DNA of 64,000 bases from Truepera sp. GTDB lineage: Bacteria > Deinococcota > Deinococci > Deinococcales > Trueperaceae. A program made the position numbers and the translations under genes. The stretch covers positions 110,345 to 174,344 of the forward strand of contig JAVSMU010000001.1 of assembly GCA_032027045.1 (NCBI GenBank), in the 5' to 3' direction. Below are positions 52,201 to 60,363 of the stretch, piece after piece. The notes beneath the pieces are model-generated. The model did no database searches. It saw nothing but the letters and a program-made list of their open reading frames with translations, and was not told the DNA's origin. Positions within the stretch are counted from its first letter, which is position 1. Each line of letters starts with the position of its first letter.

Positions 52201-52251
52201 GCGTAATACGGCTCCGGGGCCAACGGTAATGGTCGCGGCCGGGCTGTTCAC
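49222..52251 (-). CDS. Large multi-pass membrane protein of unknown function
   Basis: 1009 aa. The first half contains two clusters of hydrophobic helices: about 35-80 (LAYGAILTLAASVGALPLG, VAGFMLVAMLVVWPEVFA) with others to about 200, and, after a soluble loop, helices near 330-500 (FLLTAATLAGAALG, ATVAWAGGLTALFLLASWG). The C-terminal 450 residues are soluble, Ala/Glu/Arg-rich and helical with TPR-like character. Near residue 790 lies an Ala/Gly/Ser/Thr stretch, V(S/D)DTGAVGSSAA repeated, likely a flexible linker. No enzymatic motif is seen. Upstream genes at 52.3-55.1 kb on the same strand are secreted proteins, so an envelope role is plausible. Confidence 0.6.
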   Translation of the reverse strand: MNSPAATITVGPGAVLRALGGELLGVFAAARRTKLSMWLAYGAILTLAASVGALPLGWPALVLQVAGFMLVAMLVVWPEVFARGMREDDVSGVRERDSAAVVRYLPVVVATFALPIYLLAQAVLFRGVMRHLPGVLVGDGWGAAWRLSFDNLLLTEMFFDLFDVFGLNLAAEPGSVAGRLLVFGTRFLLSVGFVRIALSLGRAAYYRAHGLGRGADLLAELEEAVARRDAVEAGHLGRELTTGVRETADLLLARGKFEARSEASLRGLRALRDWVIPYLRSRANFGDPDGAALESLVEELGAGRKEAERAVPRPRFWLSGTAFLLTAATLAGAALGSGWLPFALGLGFMVLLGWLLASPRASYEWAMEHGLVPFVSLAGLRGATVAWAGGLTALFLLASWGALWHGANLWPGAFAGSGTSFDRGGLLGFVASSLLRIQLFFSVPDIFGLAQPALEQRPVVGSLLTLALRTGLNLGSVAVVLTAITIQRDRWGLSGLVGAPDDLAMRVEALRGGRYAHLLVTYHDLRVGQRLWSALDAAEDADTQDALVASGAFDWCLLYTSLEEAFSPARLRSQAAVVGALHERGWNDTVTPLVQELDAALHGGEWPLAVQVQVQARRAVIDVRDGNIPLATERLALAYGWLLDEGDAMSSAERQEACALWARSVLRALAIFPPDAVTDGTAFTLAERATEMLQDLRKSDPERFTTDALRAGTLHAVLRGRAEGVADAAAELAELSDEVLALPAGHPWRLVLLVQVAAALTAARALADAEEASGSAVSDTGAVGSSAAVDTGAVGSSAAVDTGTVGSGAAPTDTSKAGESPAASLSALEERVTQALGVAPGQEWDAKAVATRAYDERLGEELSQLVIVLSGLPPSRAAYLTATRVADIFQARYDMGVFEARGHAIGLRMMAVLTVHGLGDHEEVLAAAYEVFRRAEGLRPSPPDEHLLALTHALCARSARALGREELAWEHAALARSHSLRIVESGWDGAAAAAAEVSSYLSPLDAGLN
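49832..49921. repeat. 33-bp coding tandem repeat
   Basis: Two complete 33-bp units starting GAGCCGAC (49832, 49865) and a partial third (49898-49921) encode the repeated VDTGAVGSSAA of the membrane protein's linker. The unit length is a multiple of three, so copy-number change would keep the frame. Confidence 0.75.
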
Positions 52252-52264
52252 TTACCTCCCCGAC

Positions 52265-52954
52265 CTAAGGCGCGGCGGGCGCCTCGGGGAAGGCCCACCA
52301 GTACCAACCCAGGCCTTCCTCGATGCCTGGATGGTACGTGTGCGGCCCGCCACTCGGCCCGCTCACCAGCGTGACGGGCGTCCAGCCCGCGAGGAGGTCG
52401 AAGGCGTTCACGTTGTTGCACTCGCCCACAGCGACGCTCCGGGCTTCGCGGCTTGCGAACCACTGCACCCGGCGGGTGCCGGGCGCTCCGATGTCGTTCG
52501 CGAACGCCGCGTCCGCCAGGATCGCCATGCCGATCATGCTCAGGCCGCCGTGGTTTTCGTCCGGCGTGGTGAAGCCGTCGAGCGGCGTGAGCAACTCGAC
52601 GTCGAACAGGACCGTGATGCGCGGCTTGCCAGGGCCGCCGCACACCGTGGAGCCAAGTGGCGTGTCGTCGTCTATGGTGGGCAGCACCAAAGCGAAGGCG
52701 CCGTCACCGGCGATGTCGGCGAACACGCGCAACACTCGGTTACCGGGTGCGCTCAACAGCAAGGTCGGTGTTGCCTCGCGCCGCCAGTCGGCCAGGCGCC
52801 CACGCATGCTGACGCCGTCGAAGCTCGCCTCGCCCGGGCCGATCGGGCCGAGGTACTGGGCGTGAGTCAGCGAAACGGCCGCCGTGATCGCCAGGGTGAC
52901 GAGCAGCCGCCGCCATACGCCGTACTCGGTGCTCCCCGTTCGCGGGTGCATCAT
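52265..52954 (-). CDS. Secreted protein of unknown function
   Basis: 229 aa. A signal peptide (RRLLVTLAITAAVSLTHAQ) is followed by a beta-rich domain (GEASFDGVSMRGRLADWRREATPTLLLSAPGNRVLRVFADIAGDGAFALVLPTIDDDTP), reminiscent of carboxypeptidase-regulatory-like domains. Start ATG 52954 overlaps the previous gene's TGA (ATGA). No family recognised. It forms a coupled pair with the gene upstream. Confidence 0.65.
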   Translation of the reverse strand: MMHPRTGSTEYGVWRRLLVTLAITAAVSLTHAQYLGPIGPGEASFDGVSMRGRLADWRREATPTLLLSAPGNRVLRVFADIAGDGAFALVLPTIDDDTPLGSTVCGGPGKPRITVLFDVELLTPLDGFTTPDENHGGLSMIGMAILADAAFANDIGAPGTRRVQWFASREARSVAVGECNNVNAFDLLAGWTPVTLVSGPSGGPHTYHPGIEEGLGWYWWAFPEAPAAP

Positions 52955-53817
52955 GCGGCACACTCTCCTTCTTCGACCATGCGCTCGAGCAGACGCTCGA
53001 GCAGCGGGAACAACACGTCGAGCGCCGGGTAGCGGTAGGGCCTGGCCTCGGAGAAGTCGAAGTGACCCTCGTCGGCTCCGAGCTGCCAGCTGACGCGGTA
53101 GCTCGGACAGTTGCGGCACACGGTTTCGACGGGGCGCGGCGGGGCGTCCTCGAGCTGCTCACTCAAGAAGCGCAGGAGCCAGTCGTGCGCGATGGTCAAC
53201 TCCTCGTCAGTGGGCTCGAGGTAACACTCGGTGACCATCGGAGGCAACGTCGTCAGCTCGATCTGACGCGCCTCGGGAGTCGAGAGCACCCGCACCGCTT
53301 GCCACTCGGGCGGCAGCGCGCCCGCGACGTGCTCGACCGCTAGCTGAAACCGAGGCGCGCTCGACGTGCTACCGGGCGTGGGCAACTCTGGAGGGAAGTA
53401 GACCAGCTTGCGGTAGATGAACTCCCCCGCGCCCACTTCGAGCACGAGGTCGCTGGCAGCGATCCGGCCCCACCACACCTGAAGGTAGAGCAGCTCGTCG
53501 TTGATCCAGCGGACGACCGGCGCAACGTTGGCGTGCCGGTTGATCCTCACGCGAAGCGCCTCGCCGGCCTCGTAGGCGTCGGCGACATACACCACGGTCG
53601 ACCACGGGCCCTCTTGCGTGAAGTCCGGAAAGACGGCCCAGTAACTTCGCAGGCCGTTGGGCGAACTGGTGGTCTCGCCGTCGAACGAGATGACCAGCTG
53701 GTCCACCGAGACGTTGGCCAAGAGCTCCTCGCCCAAAGGCAGGTAGAGGGGCGGCGACTGGGCGAAGGCGCCGGAGCCGATGAGGACGAATAGGGCGGTG
53801 GCGAGGCGGAGCCTCAT
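52951..53817 (-). CDS. Secreted protein of unknown function
   Basis: 288 aa. Signal peptide MRLRLATALFVLIGSGAFAQ. The mature part is beta-rich in the first 150 residues (ALRVRINRHANVAPVVRWINDELLYLQVWW), then helical, with four cysteines (VTECYLEP, ETVCRNCPSY) and a final Cys in EEGECAA. No known domain is recognised. It follows the beta-propeller lipoprotein by 8 bp and precedes another secreted protein with overlap, so the three are probably one envelope operon. Confidence 0.65.
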   Translation of the reverse strand: MRLRLATALFVLIGSGAFAQSPPLYLPLGEELLANVSVDQLVISFDGETTSSPNGLRSYWAVFPDFTQEGPWSTVVYVADAYEAGEALRVRINRHANVAPVVRWINDELLYLQVWWGRIAASDLVLEVGAGEFIYRKLVYFPPELPTPGSTSSAPRFQLAVEHVAGALPPEWQAVRVLSTPEARQIELTTLPPMVTECYLEPTDEELTIAHDWLLRFLSEQLEDAPPRPVETVCRNCPSYRVSWQLGADEGHFDFSEARPYRYPALDVLFPLLERLLERMVEEGECAA

Positions 53818-53825
53818 GGTGGCGC

Positions 53826-55121
53826 TTACGGCGCCCCCACCAGACCAGGCGCCGGTGGCGCGAACGCCAGCGTTCCACCGGAATCGAATCCACCCACGTT
53901 AGTGAAGCTCGCACCAAGGCCCGGAGAACCGGACGCTACCAAGTTGGCGGCTTCCACCATCCCGATATGTCCAGCCAGAGTCCAGCCCGGATCGTAGCTG
54001 CTCGTGACCCACAAGTTGCCGGCGTTGTCGAACGCCAGGCGCAGCGGGGATACCCCGATGCCTGTCAAGCGGACGGTGGGGTCGGGCGCGCCGCTTGAGA
54101 CGATGTCCTGCGGCCGGAACTTCTCTACCGCGCCGCTACTCCAGCTCGCCACCCACAACGCGCCCGCGGCATCGAACGCCAACCCGCGGGCGGTCTGGAG
54201 AGACGTACCGTTGGACCCCACCACCACGTCGGGATCGAGCGCCCCGCCTGTAAGCAGTTGGGCGGGGGAGTAGCGGGCCACGAAGGTGTTCGCAGCCACC
54301 CACAACCCGCCACCTACGTCGAACGTCAACGCCTGCGGGTAAGGCAAGGCATGTGAAGCGGTGCCCAAGATCTTCACTGCCGGCACAGGTGAACCAGAAC
54401 TCGCCAACTGGCTGGGCGCGTAGCCGGCGATACCACCGGCAATCGTGGCCCACAGCATTCCGCTCGCGTCGAACGCGATGCCGTTCACGTCTGTGCTCCC
54501 CGTGTCGATCACCACTGCGGGTGAGGGCGTACCGGACGCGCCCAAGTCCGTCACCGCGTACTCGATCAGGTAACCCGCCTGCGTACCGACCCAAGCGTCG
54601 CCGTCGGCATCGAAGGCGAGCGCGTACGGCCCTTGGCTCGCACCGAGGCCAAGCGCCCGCGCTGGAGTCACCCCCTCCCCTCCGCTGGGCAACTGGGTTG
54701 CACCGAACGCAGCGATCTTGCTGCTGCCATGAACGGCCACCCACAGCGCTCCCGTACCAGGGCGGAGCAGGTAGCTCACGGTCTCTGTGGCCGTGACGCC
54801 GGCGCTCACCTGCACGGTGCCACCGCCCACGACGGTGCCGTCGTAAAGCTCGTCCACCAAGGTCCCGGGCAGGCGTGCGGCCGGGGCCGTCAGCTAATAC
54901 GCACCCGGCGCGAGGCCACTGAGCGTCCGAGTTGCGCTTACCACACTGTGGTACCCACCCGGGCCGGTTACTTCGATGCCCGCGGCCACTCCGCTCGGCG
55001 CCGTGACCGTTATCGCCAAGGAGCCGAGGTTAGCGCCGGCAGGTGCGGCGCAGCCGGGCGCCACTGCGACCAGGGCAGCCAGGCAGGACGTAAGCAGTAG
55101 CGAGCGCCAACCACTAGCCAC
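53826..55121 (-). pseudogene. NHL-like beta-propeller lipoprotein with in-frame stop
   Basis: From a GTG near 55121 the frame gives a lipoprotein signal (LLLTSCLAALVAVAPGC) and a PEGA/Ig-like domain (LGSLAITVTAPSGVAAGIEVTGPGGYHSVVSATRTLSGLAPGAY), then TAG at 54894-54896. The same frame continues without shift as LTAPAARLPGTLVDELYDGTVV and six or so NHL-like blades (ALAFDADGDAWVGT, GIAFDASGMLWAT, ALTFDVGGGLWVA, GLAFDAAGALWVA, RLAFDNAGNLWVT). A single point mutation, programmed read-through, or an error could explain it. Confidence 0.6.
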
Positions 55122-55319
55122 CCTGCCGCGGGCCACTCCCCCTCGCACCGAGCCGTGCCGAGCTACGTCACGTCCTGCTGCGTTGAGACTTGCCGCGCCA
55201 GCGTCCATCGTCGCTACCTCCAGTTTGGCGGCACTTTAGCACCGCCGGTGGCGTTTCAGGAATGTGGCGGCCCTCCCACCCAGGGGCGAACGTCCCGACC
55301 CACTCCAGCGCGGGCGGCG

Positions 55320-55423
55320 TATCCTATAGGTGGTTAAGGGGACGCAAAGCAGCAACGGCATCCCCTAACGAAGCCCTCAGAGCGCCGCTAAGTAGCAGCG
55401 TCAGACCAGGGGGCTTCTTTTTT
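55320..55423 (+). ncRNA. Candidate small structured RNA
   Basis: A candidate -10 TATCCT (55320-55325) is followed by two strong hairpins. Hairpin 1: GTTAAGGGGA (55333-55342) with TCCCCTAAC (55361-55369). Hairpin 2: GAAGCCCTC (55370-55378) with GGGGGCTTC (55409-55417), containing an inner stem (55383-55389 with 55394-55400), then six T. The first loop carries GACGCAAAGC, which resembles a conserved piece of the c-di-GMP-I (GEMM) riboswitch, but the rest of that motif is not seen. No plus-strand gene follows for 2.7 kb, so a free small RNA fits better than a riboswitch. Confidence 0.5.
55370..55423 (+). terminator. Intrinsic terminator
   Basis: GAAGCCCTC/GGGGGCTTC stem with an inner hairpin and a T6 tract at 55418-55423, on the plus strand. 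It ends the putative small RNA before the 3' end of moaA on the other strand. Confidence 0.75.
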
Positions 55424-55550
55424 GGCTCGCTCACGCAAGCCGCTCGTGCGCTGTGGCCCAAGCAACGGCCATCTCGGTATGGGCTGGGAGTCAGCGCGCC
55501 GGCCGCGGGTGGCCGACGGACCGCTACGCAACGTGATTGCCGCTTTGCGC

Positions 55551-56537
55551 TTAGCCGCCGATCGCGACCATCGTCCGGGGCCTGTCGACCGGAGCGGTGA
55601 TGCCCGATGCCGGCTTCCGGAAGGCCGCTACCAGGAACATCTCCTGGATCGCGGGTACCGGGTCCGCTTCGAGCAGCGCCGGCCTTATGTCGACCTCGCG
55701 ATCCGTCATCAGGCAGGGGCGAAGGGTGGCGTCGCTGGTGAGCCGCATCCGGCTACAAGCCCCGCAGAAGGGTTCGGAGACGGGGTTGATGAAGCCGATG
55801 GCTCCCTTCCAACCGGGAACGCGGAAGAGCCGGGCCGGTGCGCTTGGGTCGTTATGGAGCGGCTCGAGCGCCCCGAACCACGCTTCGATCCTGGCGCGAG
55901 TCTCCTTGCCGGCCACGAACTGCTGCCGGTACTCGTCAGGCGCGGCGTTGTTGAGGTGCATGTACTCGATGAAGCGCATGTGAACCGGCAGGTCGCGGGT
56001 AAGTTCTGCTAGCCCCCGGATCTCGCCGTCGTTCATCCCGCGGATCACTACGGCGTTCAGCTTGACCGGCCCCAGCCCGCCCTCGATGAGGGCCTCGATC
56101 CCTTGCCAGACGGGGCGGATGCTGCCCCCGTTCGTCACTCTACGGAAGACCTCGGGGTCCAGCGCATCCAGGGAGATGTTCACCCGGTCCAAACCGGCAG
56201 CGAGCAGTTCGGGCAGCCGGCGGGAGAGAAGGGAGCCGTTGGTCGTTATCGCGACGTCTGGAACGTCGGCCACGCGCTTGGCGTGATGGATCATCTCCGG
56301 CAGTTCCTTGCGGATCAGGGGCTCCCCACCCGTGAACCGCACCGAGGTCATGCCGAGGCCCACGGCGGCGCTGATGACGTTAGCAACGTCCTGGACGCTC
56401 ACGGTTCCAACTGGATCCTTGTGACCCATGCCCAGCGGATCGCAGTAAGTGCACCGGAAGTTGCAGCGTCTCGTGACGCTCACCCGCAGGTCTCTTACGA
56501 CGCGACCGTGACTATCGATGAGGGCTTTGGATTCCAT
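55551..56537 (-). CDS. moaA: GTP 3',8-cyclase MoaA
   Basis: 328 aa radical-SAM enzyme making the first intermediate of molybdopterin synthesis from GTP. The N-terminal cluster motif VTRRCNFRCTYCDP (CxxxCxxC) and RFTGGEPLIRK, and the C-terminal second cluster motif FCGACSRMRLTSDATLRPCL (CxxC...C), are all present. The start at 56537 follows AGGAG; the longer reading adds no motif. Last gene of a minus-strand moaC-moaD-moaE-moaA run. Confidence 0.95.
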   Translation of the reverse strand: MESKALIDSHGRVVRDLRVSVTRRCNFRCTYCDPLGMGHKDPVGTVSVQDVANVISAAVGLGMTSVRFTGGEPLIRKELPEMIHHAKRVADVPDVAITTNGSLLSRRLPELLAAGLDRVNISLDALDPEVFRRVTNGGSIRPVWQGIEALIEGGLGPVKLNAVVIRGMNDGEIRGLAELTRDLPVHMRFIEYMHLNNAAPDEYRQQFVAGKETRARIEAWFGALEPLHNDPSAPARLFRVPGWKGAIGFINPVSEPFCGACSRMRLTSDATLRPCLMTDREVDIRPALLEADPVPAIQEMFLVAAFRKPASGITAPVDRPRTMVAIGG

Positions 56538-56585
56538 CGGCGCTCCTGCTGGGTCACTCCCTGAAAGTGTGCGCATGATAGGACA

Positions 56586-57017
56586 TCAAGTTGGAGCGGG
56601 TTCGGACGAGAAAGCTCTCACCCAGACCGAGTCGCCTTGGGCGTACGTCTCCCTCTTCCAGATGGGAACACGGTTCTTGAGCTCCTCGACTATGTAGTGG
56701 CAGGCGCCGAAGGCGGCTTCTCGGTGAGCTGCCGCCACGCCCACCCAGACGGCGCACTCCCCGATCTGGAGGTGGCCTACGCGGTGCACGCAAGCCACGT
56801 GAAGGACATCGAAGCGTTCCCGTGCCTCGGCCAAGATCCGGTTCCCCTCCTTGACGGCAAGGGCCTCGTACGCCTCGTAGGTAAGCGAGGTCACCTCCCG
56901 TCCATCGGCGCGGTTCCTGACGCGGCCCTCGAAGATGCTGCGGGCGCCGGCCGCCGGGTCCTCCAGCCGTTGCGTCAGCTGACTCGCAGGGATCGGCTCT
57001 TTCGAGATGACGAACAA
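56586..57017 (-). CDS. moaE: Molybdopterin synthase catalytic subunit MoaE
   Basis: 143 aa, the usual size. Hallmarks are the GARSIFEGRVRNRADGREVTSLTYEAY start, HRVGHLQIGECAVWVGVAAAHREAAFGACHYIVEELKNRVPIWKRE, with the conserved Lys and Arg residues of the active site. Together with MoaD it converts cPMP to molybdopterin dithiolene. It begins 1 bp after moaD ends. Confidence 0.95.
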   Translation of the reverse strand: MFVISKEPIPASQLTQRLEDPAAGARSIFEGRVRNRADGREVTSLTYEAYEALAVKEGNRILAEARERFDVLHVACVHRVGHLQIGECAVWVGVAAAHREAAFGACHYIVEELKNRVPIWKRETYAQGDSVWVRAFSSEPAPT

Positions 57018-57018
57018 G

Positions 57019-57270
57019 CTACCCCCCCGCCACCGGCGCGATGAACGCTACGCGGTCGCCGTCTTGCAGCTCGCTCTCCCAAGGCGCGAACTCGTCGTTG
57101 ATCGCCACCCGGAGCGCCTCGATCGGCAGGGGGAGGTCGTGCAGTCTTCTCAGCTCCTGATAGAGGTCCGCGACCGTTCGCGCTGCGGTCGACACGCTCT
57201 CCCGGTCACGCTGCCTCACCTCCCGGAAGATCGCGAAGTGCTCGAGGGTCACGCTCTTCTGGGGCTTCAT
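57019..57270 (-). CDS. moaD: Molybdopterin synthase sulfur carrier MoaD
   Basis: 83 aa ubiquitin-like fold with the required C-terminal Gly-Gly (VAFIAPVAGG). The Gly-Gly end is adenylated by MoeB and receives sulfur; a rhodanese-MoeB is encoded 0.8 kb away. Start 57270 gives the family's usual length. Confidence 0.9.
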   Translation of the reverse strand: MKPQKSVTLEHFAIFREVRQRDRESVSTAARTVADLYQELRRLHDLPLPIEALRVAINDEFAPWESELQDGDRVAFIAPVAGG

Positions 57271-57372
57271 GCTTGATAGCCCGGGCAGAGAGTCGGTTGA
57301 GGCTCGTGGCGGCGAGCACCGGTCTTGTACTGCTCGGGCGCAGCGCGCCCGCACTCCAGGCTTTCGTGCCGT

Positions 57373-57840
57373 TCAAACGTCGACGTCATGCTTCCCTCCC
57401 CGCTTGCGGAGCAGCCGCACCTCCTGGATGACGATCTCGTGGGAGAGCGCCTTACACATGTCGTAGATGGTGAGGGCGGCAACGGCAGCACCGGTGAGCG
57501 CTTCCATCTCGACCCCGGTCTTGCCGTCCACCGATACCGTGCAGTCGATCTGGACCCGCTGGTCGGCGGCGAACGTGATGTCGATATCGCAACTGTCGAT
57601 CGGAAGCGGGTGACAGAGCGGGATGAGGTCGCCGGTCCTCTTCACGGCCATGATCCCTGCCAGGATGGCGGTCTGGAACACGGGACCCTTCTCGCTGCCG
57701 ATATCGGTGCCCGTGATGGCGCCCATGACCGCCTTGGGCAGGCTGACGTAGGCGCGAGCCGAGGCCGTTCTCCGGGTCACCCCCTTACCGGCCACGTCCA
57801 CCATGCGCGGGCGGCTCTTCTCGTCGATGTGGGTCAGCAT
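57373..57840 (-). CDS. moaC: Cyclic pyranopterin monophosphate synthase MoaC
   Basis: 155 aa. Typical segments are MVDVAGKGVTRRTASARAYV, GTDIGSEKGPVFQTAILAGIMAVKRTGDLIPLCHPLPI (LCHP active site) and GKTGVEMEALTGAAVAALTIYDMCKAL. It acts after MoaA. GAGGAG precedes the ATG; first gene of the operon. Confidence 0.96.
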   Translation of the reverse strand: MLTHIDEKSRPRMVDVAGKGVTRRTASARAYVSLPKAVMGAITGTDIGSEKGPVFQTAILAGIMAVKRTGDLIPLCHPLPIDSCDIDITFAADQRVQIDCTVSVDGKTGVEMEALTGAAVAALTIYDMCKALSHEIVIQEVRLLRKRGGKHDVDV

Positions 57841-58098
57841 GGCAACTCCTCACTGGCTTCCCGCGGCTTCCCCGAGACCTCCACCCACGCAGGACGCTAT
57901 CCAGGGCCCCCGGATCTTCCTTCCTCCATCGTCGTGCTTCCGAGTGTACTGCGGGAATGGCACGGTAAGCCCCGGCCGGCATCAGGTCTCCGGCCAGCAG
58001 CTTATTTGCAGCCATACGCGCGGTGATAGGCTTGCACCCATGGGCCGGGCGTTGGCCGGTGTTCTGGAAGCAAGCCTTCGGCGGCTCGCGGTGACCTC

Positions 58099-59226
58099 AT
58101 GCTGAGCCCTGAGCAGCGGGCCCGTTACGACCGTCAGCTCAGGCTCTACTCCTTCGGCGAGGCTCAGCAGCAACGGCTGCTGGACGCCTCTGTGCTCGTG
58201 GTCGGCGCGGGTGGCCTGGGATCTCCGGTGTTGCTTTACCTGGCGGCCGCCGGCGTGGGTCGCCTCGGGATCGTGGATGACGACGTCGTCGACCTGAGCA
58301 ACCTGCAGCGGCAGGTCATCCACCGCGACCGCGACGTAGCCACTGCCAAGGTTGCTTCGGCCGCACGCGCGGTGCGCGACCTGAACCCGGACACGCAGGT
58401 CGACGAGCACGACCTCACGCTGCAAGAGGGTAATGCGCGCGCCCTCGTCGGCCGGTACGACCTAGTGGTCGACTGCACCGACAACTTCACGGCCCGCTAC
58501 CTCATCAACGACTCGGGCTTTCTCGGGCGCGTTCCGGTGGTGCACGGCTCGATCTACCGTTACGAGGGTCAAGTGACCGTGTTCAGCCGAGGCGAGGGCC
58601 CGTGCTACCGCTGCCTCTTTCCCGTACCACCTCCTCCCGGCACCATCCCCTCTTGTGCGGAGGCCGGGGTTCTGGGTGTGCTACCGGGAATGGTGGGCAT
58701 GGTGCAGGCGACGGAGAGCATCAAATTGCTTGCCGGTTTGGGGGAGTCGCTCGTTGGTCGGCTCTTGCGCTACGAGGCGCTGGCGATGAGGTGGAGTGAG
58801 CTGCGCTTGAGGCGAGACCCCGCCTGCCCCCTTTGCGGTGCTGCCCCCACCATTAGCGAAGTGCGCGCGATAGACGGTGGAACTCGCGAGGTAGACAACC
58901 TTCAACGACTCGACCCCGCGGGCTACGAGCACCTGCGCAGCGCGAACGTGGAGCACATCCTGCTCGACGTTCGCGGGTCCTCCGAGGTCGCGGTAGGCAG
59001 CATGGAGGGGTGCGTCAACATCCCACTGAGCGAGCTGCCTACGAGGCTGAGTGAGCTCACGCGGTGGCGCGACCGGCTGATCGTCTGTGTGTGTAACCAC
59101 GGCACCAGTAGCCTCGAAGCCGTCGCCTTGCTACGCAAGGCCGGCTTTCCCCGACTTGCCAACCTCGAAGGAGGCTACCAGGCGTGGCGGGCCTGGGAAC
59201 GCCATGGAAGGTCCTTGCGCTCGTAG
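58099..59226 (+). CDS. moeB: MoeB/MoeZ-like adenylyltransferase-rhodanese fusion
   Basis: 375 aa. ThiF/MoeB domain: VVGAGGLGSPVLLYLAAAGVG, the DNFTARYLINDS segment, Arg/Lys ATP-binding residues and two zinc pairs (CYRC, CPLC). C-terminal rhodanese domain with active-site loop starting at Cys332 (CNHGTSS). Fused MoeZ-type enzymes both adenylate and sulfurate MoaD, so no separate sulfurtransferase is needed. Divergent from the moaC operon. Confidence 0.93.
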   Translation: MLSPEQRARYDRQLRLYSFGEAQQQRLLDASVLVVGAGGLGSPVLLYLAAAGVGRLGIVDDDVVDLSNLQRQVIHRDRDVATAKVASAARAVRDLNPDTQVDEHDLTLQEGNARALVGRYDLVVDCTDNFTARYLINDSGFLGRVPVVHGSIYRYEGQVTVFSRGEGPCYRCLFPVPPPPGTIPSCAEAGVLGVLPGMVGMVQATESIKLLAGLGESLVGRLLRYEALAMRWSELRLRRDPACPLCGAAPTISEVRAIDGGTREVDNLQRLDPAGYEHLRSANVEHILLDVRGSSEVAVGSMEGCVNIPLSELPTRLSELTRWRDRLIVCVCNHGTSSLEAVALLRKAGFPRLANLEGGYQAWRAWERHGRSLRS

Positions 59227-59260
59227 AGCGGCGACTTCTCGAGTGTCAACCGCCCACCCC

Positions 59261-59358
59261 CGGTACGAATTAGTTTTGAGTCGACACGCCCCGGTACGAA
59301 TCAATTCTGAGTTGACACGCCCACGCCTCGGTACGGACTAGCTTTGGGTTGACACGCC
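59261..59358. repeat. Three 30-bp direct repeats between moeB and mobA
   Basis: Three related 30-bp units start at 59261, 59292 and 59329; each begins CGGTACG and ends GT(T/C)GACACGCC. A partial inverted copy, GTGTCAAC, lies at 59243-59250. The third unit overlaps the 3' coding end of mobA. The TTGACA core resembles a -35 element, but no promoter with correct spacing is evident. It occupies the gap between two convergent genes. Confidence 0.75.
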
Positions 59359-60363
59359 CTGCTCGGCGACCCGTATGCGGCCGAGAGCCCGCTCGTAGTC
59401 GGCCACGTGGTTGGCGTTGACCAGCTCGTCCTCATCCACGCTCGTCACGAGCCCGATCCGCGAGTTCAACAGCATCTTCCGGGGGCAGTCATGGCCTAAC
59501 GCGAGCACCTGGAACAGGCGCAGCCGCGCCTTGGCCTCGTAGATCGTGCACACCGGTTCGGGCAAACCGTCATGAGGGCTGCGGTAGCTCGTGGCGAAGC
59601 GCAGCGGAGCTCGTTCACCGAGCAAGCGCTCTACCGTCTCAGCGCGAACGAACGGAAGGTCACACGCCAAGACCAGCCAGCCGGCGCCTGGGTGAGCCGT
59701 CATCGCGGTGAGGATGCCGCCCAGCGGCCCCACCTCGACGAAGCGGTCGACCAGGTGAGGGCGACCAACCAGCGCCGGCTCAGACTGTTGCTCGGCGTTG
59801 ATCGACAGGTAGACCCGGTCGCAGTGGGGCGCAAGCAGCCGACTCAGGTAGAGCGCGTGCGGTTCGCCGTGGTACTCGAGCGCCCATTTCGGTCGGCCCA
59901 TCCTGCGGCTCGCGCCACCCGCCAGTACCAGGCCGTAGAGCGGTGTTCGGCTGGCCAGCGACAAGAGGTGGGAGCGGATGCTCGCCGCCAACCCAGCGAC
60001 ATCGTCGGGCCGGTGGTGCGGTACCTGGAGCCCGGCCATGCTCAGGCCCGCGCCGACCGTGGCGATCACCGTGGCCGGGGTCTCCGGCGCGTCGTCACAC
60101 CGCCCCTCTTCGTCGAGCAACAGGACGGTCGGGGTGTCCGGGCCGGCAGCGCCCTCGAGCAGCACGATGTCGTTTTCGAGCATGTCGTAGTGCCTACCGA
60201 CGAGGCCCGGCGCCGGTCCACGCGCGTGGCCTACCTGGAACTCCGTAGACAGGGCTTCGGCCACGCGCTGTAGCATGCCGACCGCCTCGGGCGTCATGCG
60301 TCCCGAGAAGGCGACCAGGTACGGGTGATAGCTGATCTGCTCGTGGCGCCGGGAACTGTCCAC
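59338..60363 (-). CDS. mobA: Molybdenum cofactor guanylyltransferase (MobA) with N-terminal extension
   Basis: 341 aa, GTG start. The C-terminal 200 residues are MobA: GLVLAGGASRRMGRPKWALEYHG (GTP-binding loop), VEVGPLGGILTAM and LVLACDLPFVRAETVERLL (metal-binding Asp). The first 140 residues (HPYLVAFSGRMTPEAVGM...ENDIVLLEGAAGPDTPTVLLLDEEG) are not part of MobA; the DIVLLEG segment loosely recalls the MobB end, but no P-loop is present. MobA attaches GMP to molybdopterin to make bis-MGD for nitrate reductase. Confidence 0.88.
   Translation of the reverse strand: MDSSRRHEQISYHPYLVAFSGRMTPEAVGMLQRVAEALSTEFQVGHARGPAPGLVGRHYDMLENDIVLLEGAAGPDTPTVLLLDEEGRCDDAPETPATVIATVGAGLSMAGLQVPHHRPDDVAGLAASIRSHLLSLASRTPLYGLVLAGGASRRMGRPKWALEYHGEPHALYLSRLLAPHCDRVYLSINAEQQSEPALVGRPHLVDRFVEVGPLGGILTAMTAHPGAGWLVLACDLPFVRAETVERLLGERAPLRFATSYRSPHDGLPEPVCTIYEAKARLRLFQVLALGHDCPRKMLLNSRIGLVTSVDEDELVNANHVADYERALGRIRVAEQGVSTQS

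Noticed and set aside
55320-55423. Moco riboswitch for the moa genes
   Set aside because: The structure is on the strand opposite moaA and downstream of it, and the Moco RNA core was not seen.
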